From: Amylostereum areolatum
Taxonomy: Eukaryota > Basidiomycota > Agaricomycetes > Russulales > Stereaceae
Reading direction: 5' to 3'
Assembly (NCBI GenBank): GCA_012932865.1
Contig: SAXG01000081.1
Coordinates: 62,001 to 126,000 of the forward strand
DNA: 64,000 nucleotides
Part shown: positions 1 to 10,815 of the stretch, piece after piece
How the letters are laid out: each line of letters starts with the position of its first letter
How positions within the stretch are numbered: position 1 is the stretch's first letter
Notes under the pieces: model-generated
The model's input: only the letters and a program-made list of their open reading frames with translations
The model's database searches: none
What the model was told of the DNA's origin: nothing
Translations under genes and position numbers: made by a program

Positions 1-149
1 CGGATCCTATTCACGATGACAATACGCGGCGAAGGTTGGTGCTTTGCACTACTGATCTCGGCCTCCTGCGTATCATGAACGGCGAGACGGATATTTTGGT
101 GAAGCCAAAGGTGGCTCTGGATACGTTGGTAGTTTCACATGCGCCTTGA
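1..149 (+). CDS. C-terminal end of coiled-coil 'GLNY' family protein (partial)
   Basis: Only the last 48 codons are in the window, read in the third frame from base 3 to the TGA at 147-149. The segment contains LVLCTTDLGL followed by ILVKPKVALDTL, which matches the C-terminal block of the paralogues at 567-4677 (VLCTT...VLVKPKVALV) and 16429-17807 (VLCSTGLGL...LLVKPNVALR). It is therefore the first of three tandem copies of one family. Unlike the next copy it stops shortly after this block and has no V/E/P/A tail. The biochemical function of the family is unknown. Seen: the shared motif and stop codon. Inferred: family membership and tandem duplication. Confidence 0.75.
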   Translation, partial: DPIHDDNTRRRLVLCTTDLGLLRIMNGETDILVKPKVALDTLVVSHAP

Positions 150-566
150 TCGATTTCAACCTGTGTATCATCTGTACTTGCTGTACTTACAAGTGTCTGC
201 TTCGGTCCAGGTGTTTTGTGACCGATCGCGACGAGTTGTTCCATCACACTCGCGTCTCGTCACACATTTTCCCCCTTATGTTTCTCTTCTCCGAATCTGG
301 AATGCGTTCTCCATGTATATGTATCCGTACTTTGAATGTATCCATACGTTCCTCACGGGGACCAACCTACCATCCGAGGACCAGAAGTCGCGCCATATGA
401 TGGTGATGGTGAGCGGTGACGAAAGGCACGGCTGCGTACGTGCGAGCCGAGATCACGTGCTGGAAAAAAGAAGTTGGGAGTTTGGGGAAAGGGAGCCTTT
501 GTGAGCCAACGCCCACTTCCCGTCGGCGCAACCCTCCCTGCTCTCTCCCAGTTTCCCTCACACATC
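150..566. other. Intergenic spacer
   Basis: About 417 bases separate the stop of the first coiled-coil paralogue from the ATG of the second. No reading frame here resembles a protein I recognise. A pyrimidine-rich stretch with CTCTCTCCCAG at about 540-551 lies just upstream of the next start, as is common for fungal 5' leaders. No clear TATA box was found. Confidence 0.5.
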
Positions 567-3500
567 ATGAACTTCCTCACCCGCTGGTTCACCTCCACCC
601 CCAAGGCATCCTCCACGACCTCCACGGTGTACTGGAACATCTTCAACAGGGCCGCCAGCAAGCAGCAGTCCATCGCCTCAGCAAGACCCCGACGACAGCG
701 ATGACGAGGACGACGAAGAGGACGACACCACCACGAACAAAGAGGACCCGCTCGAGGAGGCCCGCCGCGAGTGCACGGCGCTCGAGGAGAAGCTGAAAGA
801 GAGGGACGCAGAGCTCGAGCAGACCGAAGGCCGACGTTGCGCGCCTCCAGTCCCAGCTCACGGACGCCCAAGCCACCGCCCAGCGCCTCTCGCGCTCGCT
901 CGAGGACTCCGAGGCCGCGCACGCGCGCACGACGGCGGCGAAGACCCAGTCCCAGACGCACGCGGCCGCGGTCGAGAAGCGGCTCGCGCAGACGAACGCC
1001 CTGCTCGCGACGCGGACGGAGGAGCTCGCGGCCGCGCAGGTCTTCCTCGGCACGCAGGAGTCGTACACGGACAAGCAGGTCGCGGACGAAGTGACGGGGC
1101 TCAACTACGACATCTCCCAGGTCGCCGTCGCGCTCGCGGACGCCGTCGTCCAGAGCCAGACGGAAGGCGCAGGACGAGGGATCGGCGGACGTGGCGGAGG
1201 CCACCGCGCGCGTGGCCCAGTGGCTCGGCGCGGAGCTCGTGCAGGATCTCAAGTCGGTCGACCACGCCGAGGACCCGCTCTTGCTCGAGATCGTCTTCCA
1301 GGCCGCCATGGTCGACGTGGCCCGGTCCGTGATCACCGCCTGGCACTTTGGCGAGGACGCGTCCCACGCCTACCTCGACCAGATCTTCCTCGCCCTCGCC
1401 GGCCAAGGTGCGCTTTTTCTGTTTTTATCTTATTTTCCCTGTCATCCATGTGCTTATACGTCCGTGTCTCCCTCCCCAGAGCCTGGCGCGATCTCCGGCC
1501 GCTGGCGCGTCCTCACCCGGCAATACTCCCAAGTCGCCCTCTCGCCCGCCTCCTCGGACCCCGAATCCACCCTCGTCTCCCGGCTCGTCTCCCTCCTCGC
1601 CTCCGTCCTCCTCGCCTCAGGTCTCGCCTCCGCCCGCGCCCCTACCGAAGCCCTCATCCGCGATCGCACCCTCGCCGAACTCACCGACGTCGTCCGCATC
1701 GCGCTCAAGGTCAACAAGATCGTCGGCGAGGGCATCACCTCCGGCGTCATCGCGCCCCTGGTTGTTGCTCGCGATACCGCGTTCGACGCGGAGGCCATCG
1801 ACGACGCGTACAGCGGTGACGGAGAGAAGGGCGCCGTCCTGTGCACGACGAGCCGTCGGCCTCAAGCGCGAAGTGCGCGCGGAAGGCCAGGTCAAGGACA
1901 GCACCGTCCTCGTCAAGCCCAAGGTCGCCCTCGTCTCCGTCCTCGGTGTCCTCCCCAAGCGCGTCGTGCATGTGGAATCCCTCGAAGCGCCCCCGCCCGC
2001 CGATGAGCCTGTGGTGGTCGAAGCCGCCGAAGACCCCGTCGTGATCGAGACCGCCGCTGTCGTCGCCCCCGTCGTTGCCTTGGCCGTCGCAGAGGAGACC
2101 CCGGCCCCGGTCGAGGTTGAGTCCAAGGAGATCATCGAGGAGGCTGCCCCCGTCGAGCCCGCTACCGCCCCCGTCGTCGTCGAAGAGTCTGAGACGGTTG
2201 CGGAAGAAACCACTGCTGAGGATCCGGAGGTTGTCGATGAGCCCAAAGCTGGCGAAGAGATCGCGGAGGAGGTCAGCGCCGTCGAGCCCGCTCCCGTTGA
2301 GGCCGAGGCCACTGAGGCCGTCGTTCAAGCGCCCGTTCCCGAGGACGTCCCTGCTGTTGAACAAACCCCCGCCGTCGAAGAACCTGTGGACTTTTGAAGC
2401 GCCTGCCGTCGTCGAGGCGGCTGTGGTTGCGGAGGAGACGCCCGCCATCGAGGAGCCCGTCGCTGCCGATGCGATTCCTGAACCCGTTGTCGATGAAGCC
2501 CCAGCCGTCCCCGAGGAAGCTCCTGTTGTCGAAGCGGACGCCGCTCCCGTCGCCGAGGCCAGCGAACCCGTCCCGGAAGCTGAAGCCGTCGAAGAGCCCG
2601 TCCCGGCCGTAGAGACGGAAACGCCCGAGGTCGTCGAGGAAGCTCGTCGCGGAGACCAGCGAGGAAATCCCTGCGCCTGTCGAGGAGGAAGTGGCACCTG
2701 TCGCTGTGGAGGAGTCTGCGCCGGTCGAGGAGCCTGTCGTCGTCGAGGTCGTTCCTACTCCCGTCGAAGAACCTGTCCCCGCGCCCGTAGACGACGCCGT
2801 TCCCACCCCCGTCGAAGAGCCTGCTCCCGCGCCCATCGCAGAGCCTGCTCCTGCTGCCGAAGAGGATTCCCCCGTCCCCGTTGAAGAGACCCCCGCCGTC
2901 GACATCGATGTCTCTCCCGAGCCCGAGGTCGCGATCGAGGAGGTCGAGGAGGTCGTTGCCGGCCACCGTCGAAGAACCCGTCGTCGCTGCCGCGCAGGTG
3001 AAAGAGGAGGCGGTCCCCGCCGTTGAGGAGGAAGAGGCGCCTCGCGCTGTGGAGGAGGAGGTTCCCGCTGTGGAGGAGGTTCCTGCCGTTGTGGAGGCTG
3101 TTGCGGAGGACGTGCCCGTCGCTGTGGAGGAGGAAGCTGTCCCCGTCGCCGCTGTGGAGATCGAATCGGCTCCCGAGGATGCTCAAGAGCCTGCTCCCGA
3201 AGTGGAGGCGGAACCTGTCGTCGCTGCTGAGGAGGAAGCTGTCCCCGCTGCCGTCGAGGAGGAGGTTGTGGAGGAGGAAGCTGCCGTCGAGGAGGGGGCT
3301 GTGGCGGAGGAAGCTGTCGTGGAGGAACAGGCTGTGGCAGAGGAAGACGTGGCGGAAGAGGTCGTTCCCGCTCCTGTTGTGGAGGAGGAAGTCGCCCCCG
3401 TCGCGGCCGTGGAGGAGCCTGTCGTAGAGGACGTCGTCCCAGCTGTTGAGGAGGAGACCGCCGCCGAAACCGTGCCGGAGGAGTCCGCTCCTTCAGCGGC

Positions 3501-4677
3501 CGAGGAGGAACCCGTGGTCGTCCCCACCGAGGAGCCCGTCGCTGTCGTCGAAGAGCCCACCGTTGACACCCCCGCGCCCGTCTTCGAAGAACCTGTCGCC
3601 GCCGCACCCGTAGAGGAAGAGCCAGCCGCCATCGCCGAAGAGGCTGCCCCCGCACCCGTCGTGGAGGAATCCGCGCCCGCAGCCCTTGCCGACGAAGAGC
3701 CCTCTCCTGCCGTGGATGAGGCTCCCGTCCATGTCGTCGTCGAGGAGCTCGCGCCGGTTGTTGAGGATACACCTGCATCGGAGGAGCCCGTCGTCGCTGC
3801 TGAGGAGGTGGCCCCTACTCTTGTCGTCGAGGAAGAGGCTCCTGCTACTGTCGAGGAGGCCGCTCCCGTCCGTTGCCGAGGAGGCTGCCCCAGCCGTTGT
3901 CGAGGACCTTGCGCCCCCTATTGACGTTCGAGGAGGCCCGCTCCAGTTGTCGAGGAGGTCGAAGATGCTCCTGAGACAATCGAGGAGGCAGAGGTCAGCA
4001 CCGAGGAGCCCACGCCTGCCGCCGCCGTAGAGGACGTCGCTCCGGTCGTCGAACTCGAAGAAGCCATCCCAGTCGTCGTCGAAGCCGCCCCAACGGTCGA
4101 GGATGACGTCCCGGTTGTCGAAGATGTTTCCCCAGACGTGGCAGAGTCCGCGCCTGTCGCTGCGGACACGCCCGCTGCGGTGGAAGAATCCGCACCGGCA
4201 CCTGTGGACGTGGTCGAGGAGGCCGCGCCGGTCCCCGTCGAGGATCCCGTTCTCGATGTCGTGGAGGAGGCCCCCGCTCCCGTCGTCGTCGAAAGTGCCC
4301 CGGAGCCCATCGTCGAGGATGTCCCTGCGCCTGTCGAAGATGCTCCCATCGCGGAAGCAGTGGAGACTTCTGAGCCGGAGGTCGTCGCTGAAGCCGAGCC
4401 CGTGGTCGTCGCGGTGGCGGATGCCCAGGACGAACCTGTCGCTGAGTCTGTGTCGGAGCCGGAGCCGGAGGTCGTGGTGGAGGCTGTTGAGGAGGAGGTG
4501 CCTGTCGCGGCGGTCGAGGATGCGAAGGACGATGAGCTCGTCGTTGTCGAGGCGTCTGACGCGGTCGAAGTGCCCGAGGCTGGCGAGGTCGCGGCGGAGG
4601 AACACGCGGTGGAGGCCCCTACTCCGTCGGCCATCGCGGAGGATGCGCCCGTCGCCGCTGTGTCTGTGGAGGCGTAG
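567..4677 (+). CDS. Coiled-coil 'GLNY' family protein with giant V/E/P/A tail (frame-disrupted)
   Basis: A protein of roughly 1350 residues is implied. An N-terminal acidic and coiled-coil part (about residues 40-170) is followed by FLGTQESYTD, VTGLNYDISQVAVALADAV and DPLLLEIVFQAAMV, all shared with the clean paralogue at 16429-17807. An intron at 1408-1479 (GTGCGC...CCCAG) sits exactly where the paralogue has one. After VLCTT...LVKPKVAL the paralogue ends, but this gene continues for about 900 residues of low-complexity V, E, P, A. Continuous reading requires ignoring single extra bases near 829, 1165, 1855, 2393, 2647, 2961, 3870, 3925 and 3932, plus either a short intron or a further shift near 625-690. 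All are +1, so sequencing error is likely; true decay cannot be excluded. Function is unknown. The tail has no predicted fold and could act as a spacer or scaffold (inference). Confidence 0.6.
1975..4671 (+). repeat. Low-complexity tract coding for V/E/P/A-rich tail
   Basis: About 2.7 kb of DNA with irregular repetition of codons GTC/GTG, GAG/GAA, CCC/CCT and GCC/GCT. It yields variations on VEEPV, AAPVVEE and VPAVEE in one continuous, frame-shifting reading. No stop codon interrupts the true frame once the single extra bases are skipped. Long open frames on the opposite strand (S/T/G-rich or R/P-rich) are mirror images of this composition. The repeats are imperfect, so this is compositional repetition and not a strict minisatellite. 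Confidence 0.85.
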
Positions 4678-5335
4678 GAGAGAACGATCTAACTGGAACC
4701 GGGATCTCAGAGCACGGCTGCACGCATCTTGTATACTTTCTTTCTCCCCATTCTGACTCGAGCACGGTTAATCGTACGTGTAGCCGCATACATAATGTAC
4801 CTATGAATTACTTACGAACCCCTTTCTTCTGTGATGAAATTTACGACGTTTTTTTCTGCTTTCCGTTCTTGTGCGATCGTGTGAGGTATTGATAGAAAGA
4901 TCGGAGACGGAGGTGGGTTACGATGCTATGATGCGTACGATTCAGAAGAACGGGGAACGCGTACGGGTCTGAGTACAAATATAGATACGCTGAGAGCTGT
5001 ATATACCGTCGTGTGAGTATAATGTATGGATGTACATTGGATGTACAGGTCCCGAGAGCTCCCCACCCGTGCTCCGAATGTGACCTTCCCAGTTCGAGAC
5101 CCCTCGCACTCTCTTCGCCGGCGCAGATGATTCGAACAATGCGCCCGTTGTCGTCACAAGAGCCATGGACTTGCGTGCGGGGTGGTGGGCACGAGGTCAA
5201 CGCACCTTGTCCAGTCGACCGCGGGTCCGAGCGGGGAATTCGGTCGAGAGGGTATAAGAGGGAGTGTTCGCGCCGGAGAGGGATGTCCACCTGCGTACAG
5301 CGAAGATAACCTCCACATACACCCTTGGCATTGTG
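4678..5335. other. Intergenic region with TATA box of next gene
   Basis: No convincing gene. The first 250 bases after the stop are AT-richer and carry the likely 3' end of the preceding gene. A TATA-like TATAAGAG lies at 5253-5260, about 75 bases before the ATG at 5336, and fits a promoter for the small gene that follows. Confidence 0.5.
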
Positions 5336-5747
5336 ATGCATACGAGCACTGGTACGTGGGCCCCTCGTCAGATCAAGACCATGCGCACGCAAGAACTGAC
5401 GCACCGCTCAGAACGCGCCGCCACCGCCCAGTCCGCGATCCCGAAGCAGTCCGAGTGGGATTTCGCAACGGGGAACTACCCTCCGCCGATACGAGGGTAC
5501 GTCTACCGTCTATGCGGTCTGTTATGGTCTGTTGCATCGATCCTGGAACGGTTTGTCAGCCCCGCCCAGCGTGTCGTACGGCTCAGCAAGTCCTCAGTTC
5601 CGGCGAATAAGTTCACGGCAGATCTGGACGGGGAGCAGCTGGGAGGGCCGCGACGAGGCGAGGGAGGCGTTGGCTAAGCGGTACCGAGAATCCGTCAGGA
5701 GTTTGAGCGTGAGCGCGACGAGGACCTATCGAGAGTGGTTGGCCTGA
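5336..5747 (+). CDS. Small hypothetical protein, two exons
   Basis: ATG at 5336, exon 1 to 5496, a 73-nt GT-AG intron at 5497-5569 (GTACGT donor, GCCCAG acceptor), exon 2 to the TGA at 5745-5747, giving 112 aa. The intron joins two open frames in phase with no stop, and TATAAGAG sits about 75 bases upstream. The product has a basic, S/R-rich middle (FRRISSRQIWTG) and ends with an alternating-charge helix-like stretch (EGRDEAREALAKRYRESV). No signal peptide or membrane segment is visible. I do not recognise the family. The splice fit and promoter position favour a real gene, but without a homologue it could be chance. Confidence 0.42.
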
Positions 5748-6164
5748 ACGGGGAAATGGGAGGAGGAAATACAATTCTTTTTTGAAATCGCGAATAAGTA
5801 TGTATATTTACGCACCATAACCCTAGCGTGAGAACCGGATAAGTCCTTTACCGGGTCCGACTCCCAGCCTTCCTCTTCCTCGTCATCGCGTCATCTCGTC
5901 ACCAATTCGAACCCCCATGCTTTTGTGTGCGGCCTGTACTGCTGCTTGACGATGAAGTGAGCGTGCCGTGCGCAAGGTACTTCACGGCGAAATCTGAAAA
6001 GCCTGCGAGATGTTGATGAGGCCAACGGAAATAGAAGCAGTGGGAAAGAACGTCTACGCCGTCCCAAGCGCCGGACTCGCCTCGTGGTACTTGGTTCTGG
6101 CCTGCTTCCCCTCCCTAACCCCTCTCACTCTGCTCTACAGAAGAGTCCCCTCACAACTCCCTAT
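5748..6164. other. Intergenic spacer
   Basis: About 417 bases between the small gene and the first Hsp70-like gene. No reading frame of note and no clear TATA box. The last 40 bases before the ATG are pyrimidine-rich, as in the other Hsp70-like copies. Confidence 0.45.
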
Positions 6165-8626
6165 ATGCCTCCTCGCCAACCATACAGCGGCCTCAAACGG
6201 CGTCTGGTCATTGCATTCGACCTGGGAACCACATTCAGCGGCGTATCCTACGCAGTGCTAGACCCAGGACGAGTCCCCGAGATTCGCTCCGTAACACGGT
6301 ACGTGATGCCGGTTCTAGATGGTAATTATGCTGATGAATGTGCTGCAGATATCCTGGACAAGATGCCTGGCGATTCCAAGGTGCAAACGATCATCCATTA
6401 CGACTCCAAAGGCAAGGTAGTCGCCATAGGCGCCGAGGAACCGCCGTTGGAAGACCTGGAGGACGAGGACGAGGACGCGTCGACGGTGGTGGAGCCCCTC
6501 AAACTAGAATGGTACGTGAAATGTTCGTATCTGCATGTTACGGCCCAGCTCATCGACCCTCGCGGCAGGTTTAAGCTGCTCCTGCGCCCCAAGGCCGCCA
6601 CAGGCGACGCCAACATTCCTACCTGCGACTCTTCCTCCTCACAAAGACATCATCGCCGTATTCGCCGACTTCTACCGCTTCTTGTTTGACCGTGCTCGCA
6701 CCGTCGATCCGCGAAACGAACGTCAACGGGGACTTCGCTCTGGAATTCGGTCCAAGGCGACATCGACTTTGTGCTCAGTCATCCGAACGGGTGGGAAGGG
6801 GCCCAACAGGGCGCAATGCGCAAGGCAGGCGATCATGGCAGGGCTCGTTCCAGACACGCCGAGCGGGAAGAGACAGGATCACGTTCGTGACGGAAGGCGA
6901 AGCCAGTTTCCACTATTGTATCTCGAAGGGTTTGATGGCAGAGGCAACCGAGGTACGTCTGGTTCTGTTCCCCATCGTTGCATAGGCTCACCGATGTTTA
7001 GGTTCGGAAAGAACGTGATGGTCATCGACGCCGGTGGAGGAACCGTGGATATCAGCGCGTACACCTTCACGCAAAGCTCCCCAGTTAAAATCGCCGAGAT
7101 CGCCGAATCCGGGTGTATGTCTGTCGTCCTTCGTATCGTATCCCAAATACTCACGGAATCTCGACGCGTAGGTATATTCCAGGGCTCTGTCATCGTGCGA
7201 CAGCGCGCATATGCTTTCCTGAAGAGTACGCCCGCCTCGTCCTTACGTTTGAAGTTCTCGGCTCACCGGGGCTTCAGACAAGCTGAAGTCATCGCGTTTC
7301 GGGGAGAAGCGCTATCTCGATAGCATCTGTGGCGTGTTCGACCAGACCGCGAAGAAACGCTTCAAAGGAAATGCGGATGCGATGGTCAAGTTCAGCAACA
7401 TGATCTCTGACCGCGATCCCCAGCGTTGGCATTCCGAAGTGGGCAGATCAAGTTCACCAAGTACGTTATCTAGCACATCCTCCGGTCCGTCCGCTGAAAT
7501 ATCAATTTACGCAGAGACGAGCTGCACTCATTTTTCGACCCGTCCGTGCAAGCAATCATTCGCGCCATCGATGCTCAGAAGAAAGCGACAGGCTCGAAGA
7601 AAATCTCGGTATGTGGGTGCTTGTCAGTTCACGTTTCATTTACACCTGACGTCATCGGTTCGACAGACGTTCTGCTTGGTCGGAGGGTTCGCCGCAAGTG
7701 ACTACCTATTTTCGAAATTGAAGGAACACATGGAGACAGAGGGCCTGCATCTTTTCCGACCGGACGAACACACGTCCGTCGTGATTTCTCGCTCGTGGTC
7801 GTCATATGAAATGATTGACTTCCTGCCACAGAGGCAAAGCCGTCGCCGAAGGCGCGGTCTCCTTCCACATCGATCACTACGTGTCGGCCCGCGTGGCCAA
7901 AGTCACATACGGTGTAGAAGGAGCGGCGCCTTACAATGAGAGAAACTGGAGCCACAAACGACGCGAGACGGAAGCGTACGTCCATCTCAGCGGCGAGTTG
8001 TACATACCCCATGTATTCTGCCCTATCATTCTCAAGGTGCCCGCATCGCCTTCGCTCGTATTCTGCTCGCTTACGGAGCCGAATGCACGTAGGGCACTCA
8101 GGTATCGGAGACGCGGCAGTTTGAAGAAAGTTTCCGTGCATCCTCAAAGAAAAAGAAGGAATCGCGCTGGGCGGAATACGAGATCCTCTGTTACCGGGGC
8201 GACGACGTGCCCGAGTTCGTGGACGAACCTGGGCGTGCGTTTTCCTCCATCCCGAGCCTGACTAACTCATTCACACTCGCGGATGGATAGGGCCCTTCGC
8301 CACGCTTTGCAAGGTCTCCGCCGACGTATCCGGTGCACCGACAGTCATCCGAAAGGGACCTTTCGGGCCCTATCACTGAGCGCCAACATTCTATTGTGAT
8401 GTCGTTGGGGCTGACGGAGCTGAAGGCGCATGTTACGTGGTCCGCACAGGTACGTGTTGGGTTTCCCCAAGGTTTACGGTCACCCTGACCAGATGCGCCT
8501 ACTTTCAGGGAATAAAGAAAGAGTATGTGAACGGATCCTTGCTCACGTCCGACACTGATTTCCGTCTACAGGGGTCCTGCTTCCGTTGTCTACGACGATG
8601 ACTTCGCAGTGACAGTTGCCGACTAA
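6165..8626 (+). pseudogene. HSPA12-like Hsp70 ATPase, copy A (multiple +1 shifts)
   Basis: Member of the divergent actin/Hsp70-fold ATPase family related to animal HSPA12, expanded in agaricomycetes. ATG at 6165 gives the phosphate-1 loop AFDLGTTFSGVSYA. The phosphate-2 loop VIDAGGGTVDISAY follows at about 7021-7065 and the adenosine motif LVGGFAASDYLF at about 7679-7712. The end VVYDDDFAVTVAD stops at 8624-8626. About ten short introns separate exons at the same places as in the clean copies C and D. Reading through needs single extra bases to be ignored near 6624, 6703, 6744, 6828, 6868, 7421 and 7440, all +1. No canonical substrate-binding domain is recognisable, as is usual for this family. 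Either a recent pseudogene or an intact gene in a poor consensus; the conserved C-terminal half favours the latter. Confidence 0.7.
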
Positions 8627-9475
8627 CGCGATGATGTCACATTGTGCTCCATGCGTGCATTCATTGGCGCGTGTTGAGGTCTGACAATGGATCACCTAGG
8701 GTGGTATAGGCGTGGAAGGTTTGAGCTGCGACAGAAGTTCCTCGTCAGCGACACAATTGTACAAGTAGTATAGGTATGTAAATTACATGTATGCTTTGGG
8801 ATCGGAACCTAGTTCAGACAACGTCGGCGACACGACGGGTCGAGCAGGGTTACACGTTTATCGATTCAAGGCCCACATGAGTACTGAAGCTATTTACTGA
8901 AGAGCCAGCAAGACGGTGTCACTGTACTCACACTGTATGCTCGCCAGATTTTCACGCGTGACTACTGTATCACCCCCGTTACCGTGACATAACCATCCAG
9001 CTTCCGTGACGGGTTTCGAAGGCTCCCTCTGCCAACTCTGAGATCTGACGTGCTCTCCACTTCATCTACCATGTGCTGACAGTCTCCCGGTCATGTACAC
9101 AGTTGCACACACTCTTATTTTGTGGCGATCTCATGCGTTTATCTTGAGTTGTCAACCTCAACCCAGATCTCGTGCACGGACTCGTGAGTTCGTGCCATGG
9201 CCATGCGGGCCAAGACCTACCACTGTGGTTCGTGATCCAGGATCCTAAGGACGACGTGGACTAACATATATCTGCTATGTAGATCGCGGAGCCCAGGAGA
9301 TGTAGACAGACAGAGCCTATTCCTAGTCTTAGGCTCTCAAGCTTTGACTCCTTCCTTCCGATACGGGGCCTAGTATGCTCATGGGTGCGTCATGGCGACC
9401 GCTCATCCGACTCCAATTCATGTATTCATGACGCGCGGGGTAGAAAACCCATCCACCAGTTATCGTCTAGGTGAC
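8627..9475. other. Intergenic region, nothing recognised
   Basis: About 850 bases following Hsp70-like copy A. Stop codons are frequent in all frames and I see no motif, tRNA-like B box or repeat that can be supported. Confidence 0.5.
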
Positions 9476-9535
9476 GCTTAGGTGACGTCGTTGTGCCAGG
9501 GCGGCGCGCTTGGTGGAAGCGGGGATAGCTATAAA
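9476..9535 (+). promoter_or_regulatory. Promoter of Con-6-like gene: CRE-like site plus TATA box
   Basis: Two copies of AGGTGACG occur close together (about 9469-9488), the second extending to TGACGTCG, which contains the palindromic CRE core TGACGTC bound by many fungal bZIP proteins. TATAAA follows at 9530-9535, 110 bases before the ATG at 9645. Stress- or starvation-controlled expression would fit the Con-6 family, but that is inference. Confidence 0.5.
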
Positions 9536-9644
9536 GGTGGGTAAGTTCTTCGGTTGAGTTTATATATACTACTATCCGTCAACTCACTACTCATTCGAAC
9601 TCGCGTTACCACCACACCCACCACATTCCACCAGAACCTTCATC

Positions 9645-10022
9645 ATGTCCGGACTTCTGAACAAGGCCAAGGAGGCGACCGGCGGTCAGTCGACCAACAA
9701 CTGCGTCGAACAACCCCGGCACCGCGACGGGCGGGACAGAACGAGGATTACGGCGATAAGGGTGCGTTGTTTCTGTGGGTTATTTTGCGGGGACTGCGTG
9801 TGTCTCACAGATGCGGTGTATCATGCAGGCCTCGACGCGGTCGAGCACAAGGAGGGCATCTCGCTTGATCGCTCGACCAACGAGCGTATCACTGACGGTG
9901 CGAGGGAGGGTTTCGAGTCGGAGACTGGGTGCGTTTTTTATCTCGATTTTTAGGAGGTCGGACGACTTACGCGCTGGTATGGGGTATCTAGCAAGAATGT
10001 CCCGAGCAAATTCTCGAACTGA
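9645..10022 (+). CDS. Con-6-type conidiation/stress small protein
   Basis: The product resembles the Con-6 family (small hydrophilic proteins induced in fungal conidia, starvation or heat). It starts MSGLLNKAKEATGGQS, has an NPGTATGG and QNEDYGDKGLDAVEHKEG core, then NERITDGAREGFESETG, and ends KNVPSKFSN. Introns fit at 9762-9828 and 9929-9991, both GT-AG. Continuous reading requires two extra single bases to be ignored, near 9692 and 9736. About 85-90 residues, typical for a one-repeat member. There is no signal peptide; the protein is likely cytosolic. Family assignment rests on the YGDKG and TNERITDGARE signatures; exact role unknown. Confidence 0.8.
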
Positions 10023-10815
10023 AGGCATCACACAGCGAGAATACGATGGGCAGATGTAAATGATGGTGTACGATACATGTGTATTCGTGAATCTTGGTTT
10101 GCAAACCACGAGCGATGATTTATGAGTTATCCGGTGGCTGCCTCATGCACAGTGACTGGGAACCGGGTCGGTAAGAGATGGATAATGGAGAGGAGAGCGC
10201 TAGGACGAGAAATGATAATGAGCGCTCGAGACGATGTGGGTGCGTAAATGCGCGTTCATCGTTCAGAGGTACTCGAACGCCCGTTGTGCCAGTACCGCGT
10301 CAGTAAACTCAGTGTTGGGACTTCCAAGATCGAAATCATCAGCAAATGTGGGGCAGGTTCTCGGAGAGTGGGGCGGTGGAGAGAGAAGTTTGACCTGGTT
10401 TGCCTCGCAGTTGCAACTCGAAATCAGTGACGGTGGAGCTGGGGTCACGGATGGGAATGTCGTTGTTGCGCGCTGCGCTCCGGTCATATTTTGCCGTACC
10501 GATTCTTTGATATGTATAGGTCGGCGGAGCATGTGTGGCTGAATTTACGCACACGTCTCGAACACGACTTGATCATATTCGTAATGGGTCTACAGCACAA
10601 AAAGTTACAATATAAAATAGATAGAACACCAGGCTTGAGAGTTTGAGAAGCCGTCAGCGCGTCAGCGCCGAATGAAGTTGAAGTGTACAAGGTAGGAGAG
10701 CGAAAGGGACACTCCGGACTCATTGTTGTCCGAGCGGCGAGCTCCCGTACGCACAACCTTTGCACCTGTCAGATGGGTCCGATAACACTTCTGACGAGGA
10801 CTCACTATTGGTAGC
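10023..10815. other. Intergenic region with GTCAGCGC direct repeat
   Basis: No gene recognised. At 10653-10668 the 8-mer GTCAGCGC occurs twice in tandem. The same 16 bases recur at 19860-19875 in another intergenic region of this window. Confidence 0.5.

Noticed and set aside
2273..4634. Several long minus-strand open frames opposite the V/E/P/A gene
   Set aside because: They are antisense reflections of GTC/GAG/CCC/GCC codons and give S/T/G- or R/P-only sequences; the plus strand continues a conserved family protein.
4841..5404. Minus-strand frame of about 187 codons
   Set aside because: No domain or intron pattern, and it overlaps the better supported two-exon plus-strand gene and its TATA box.
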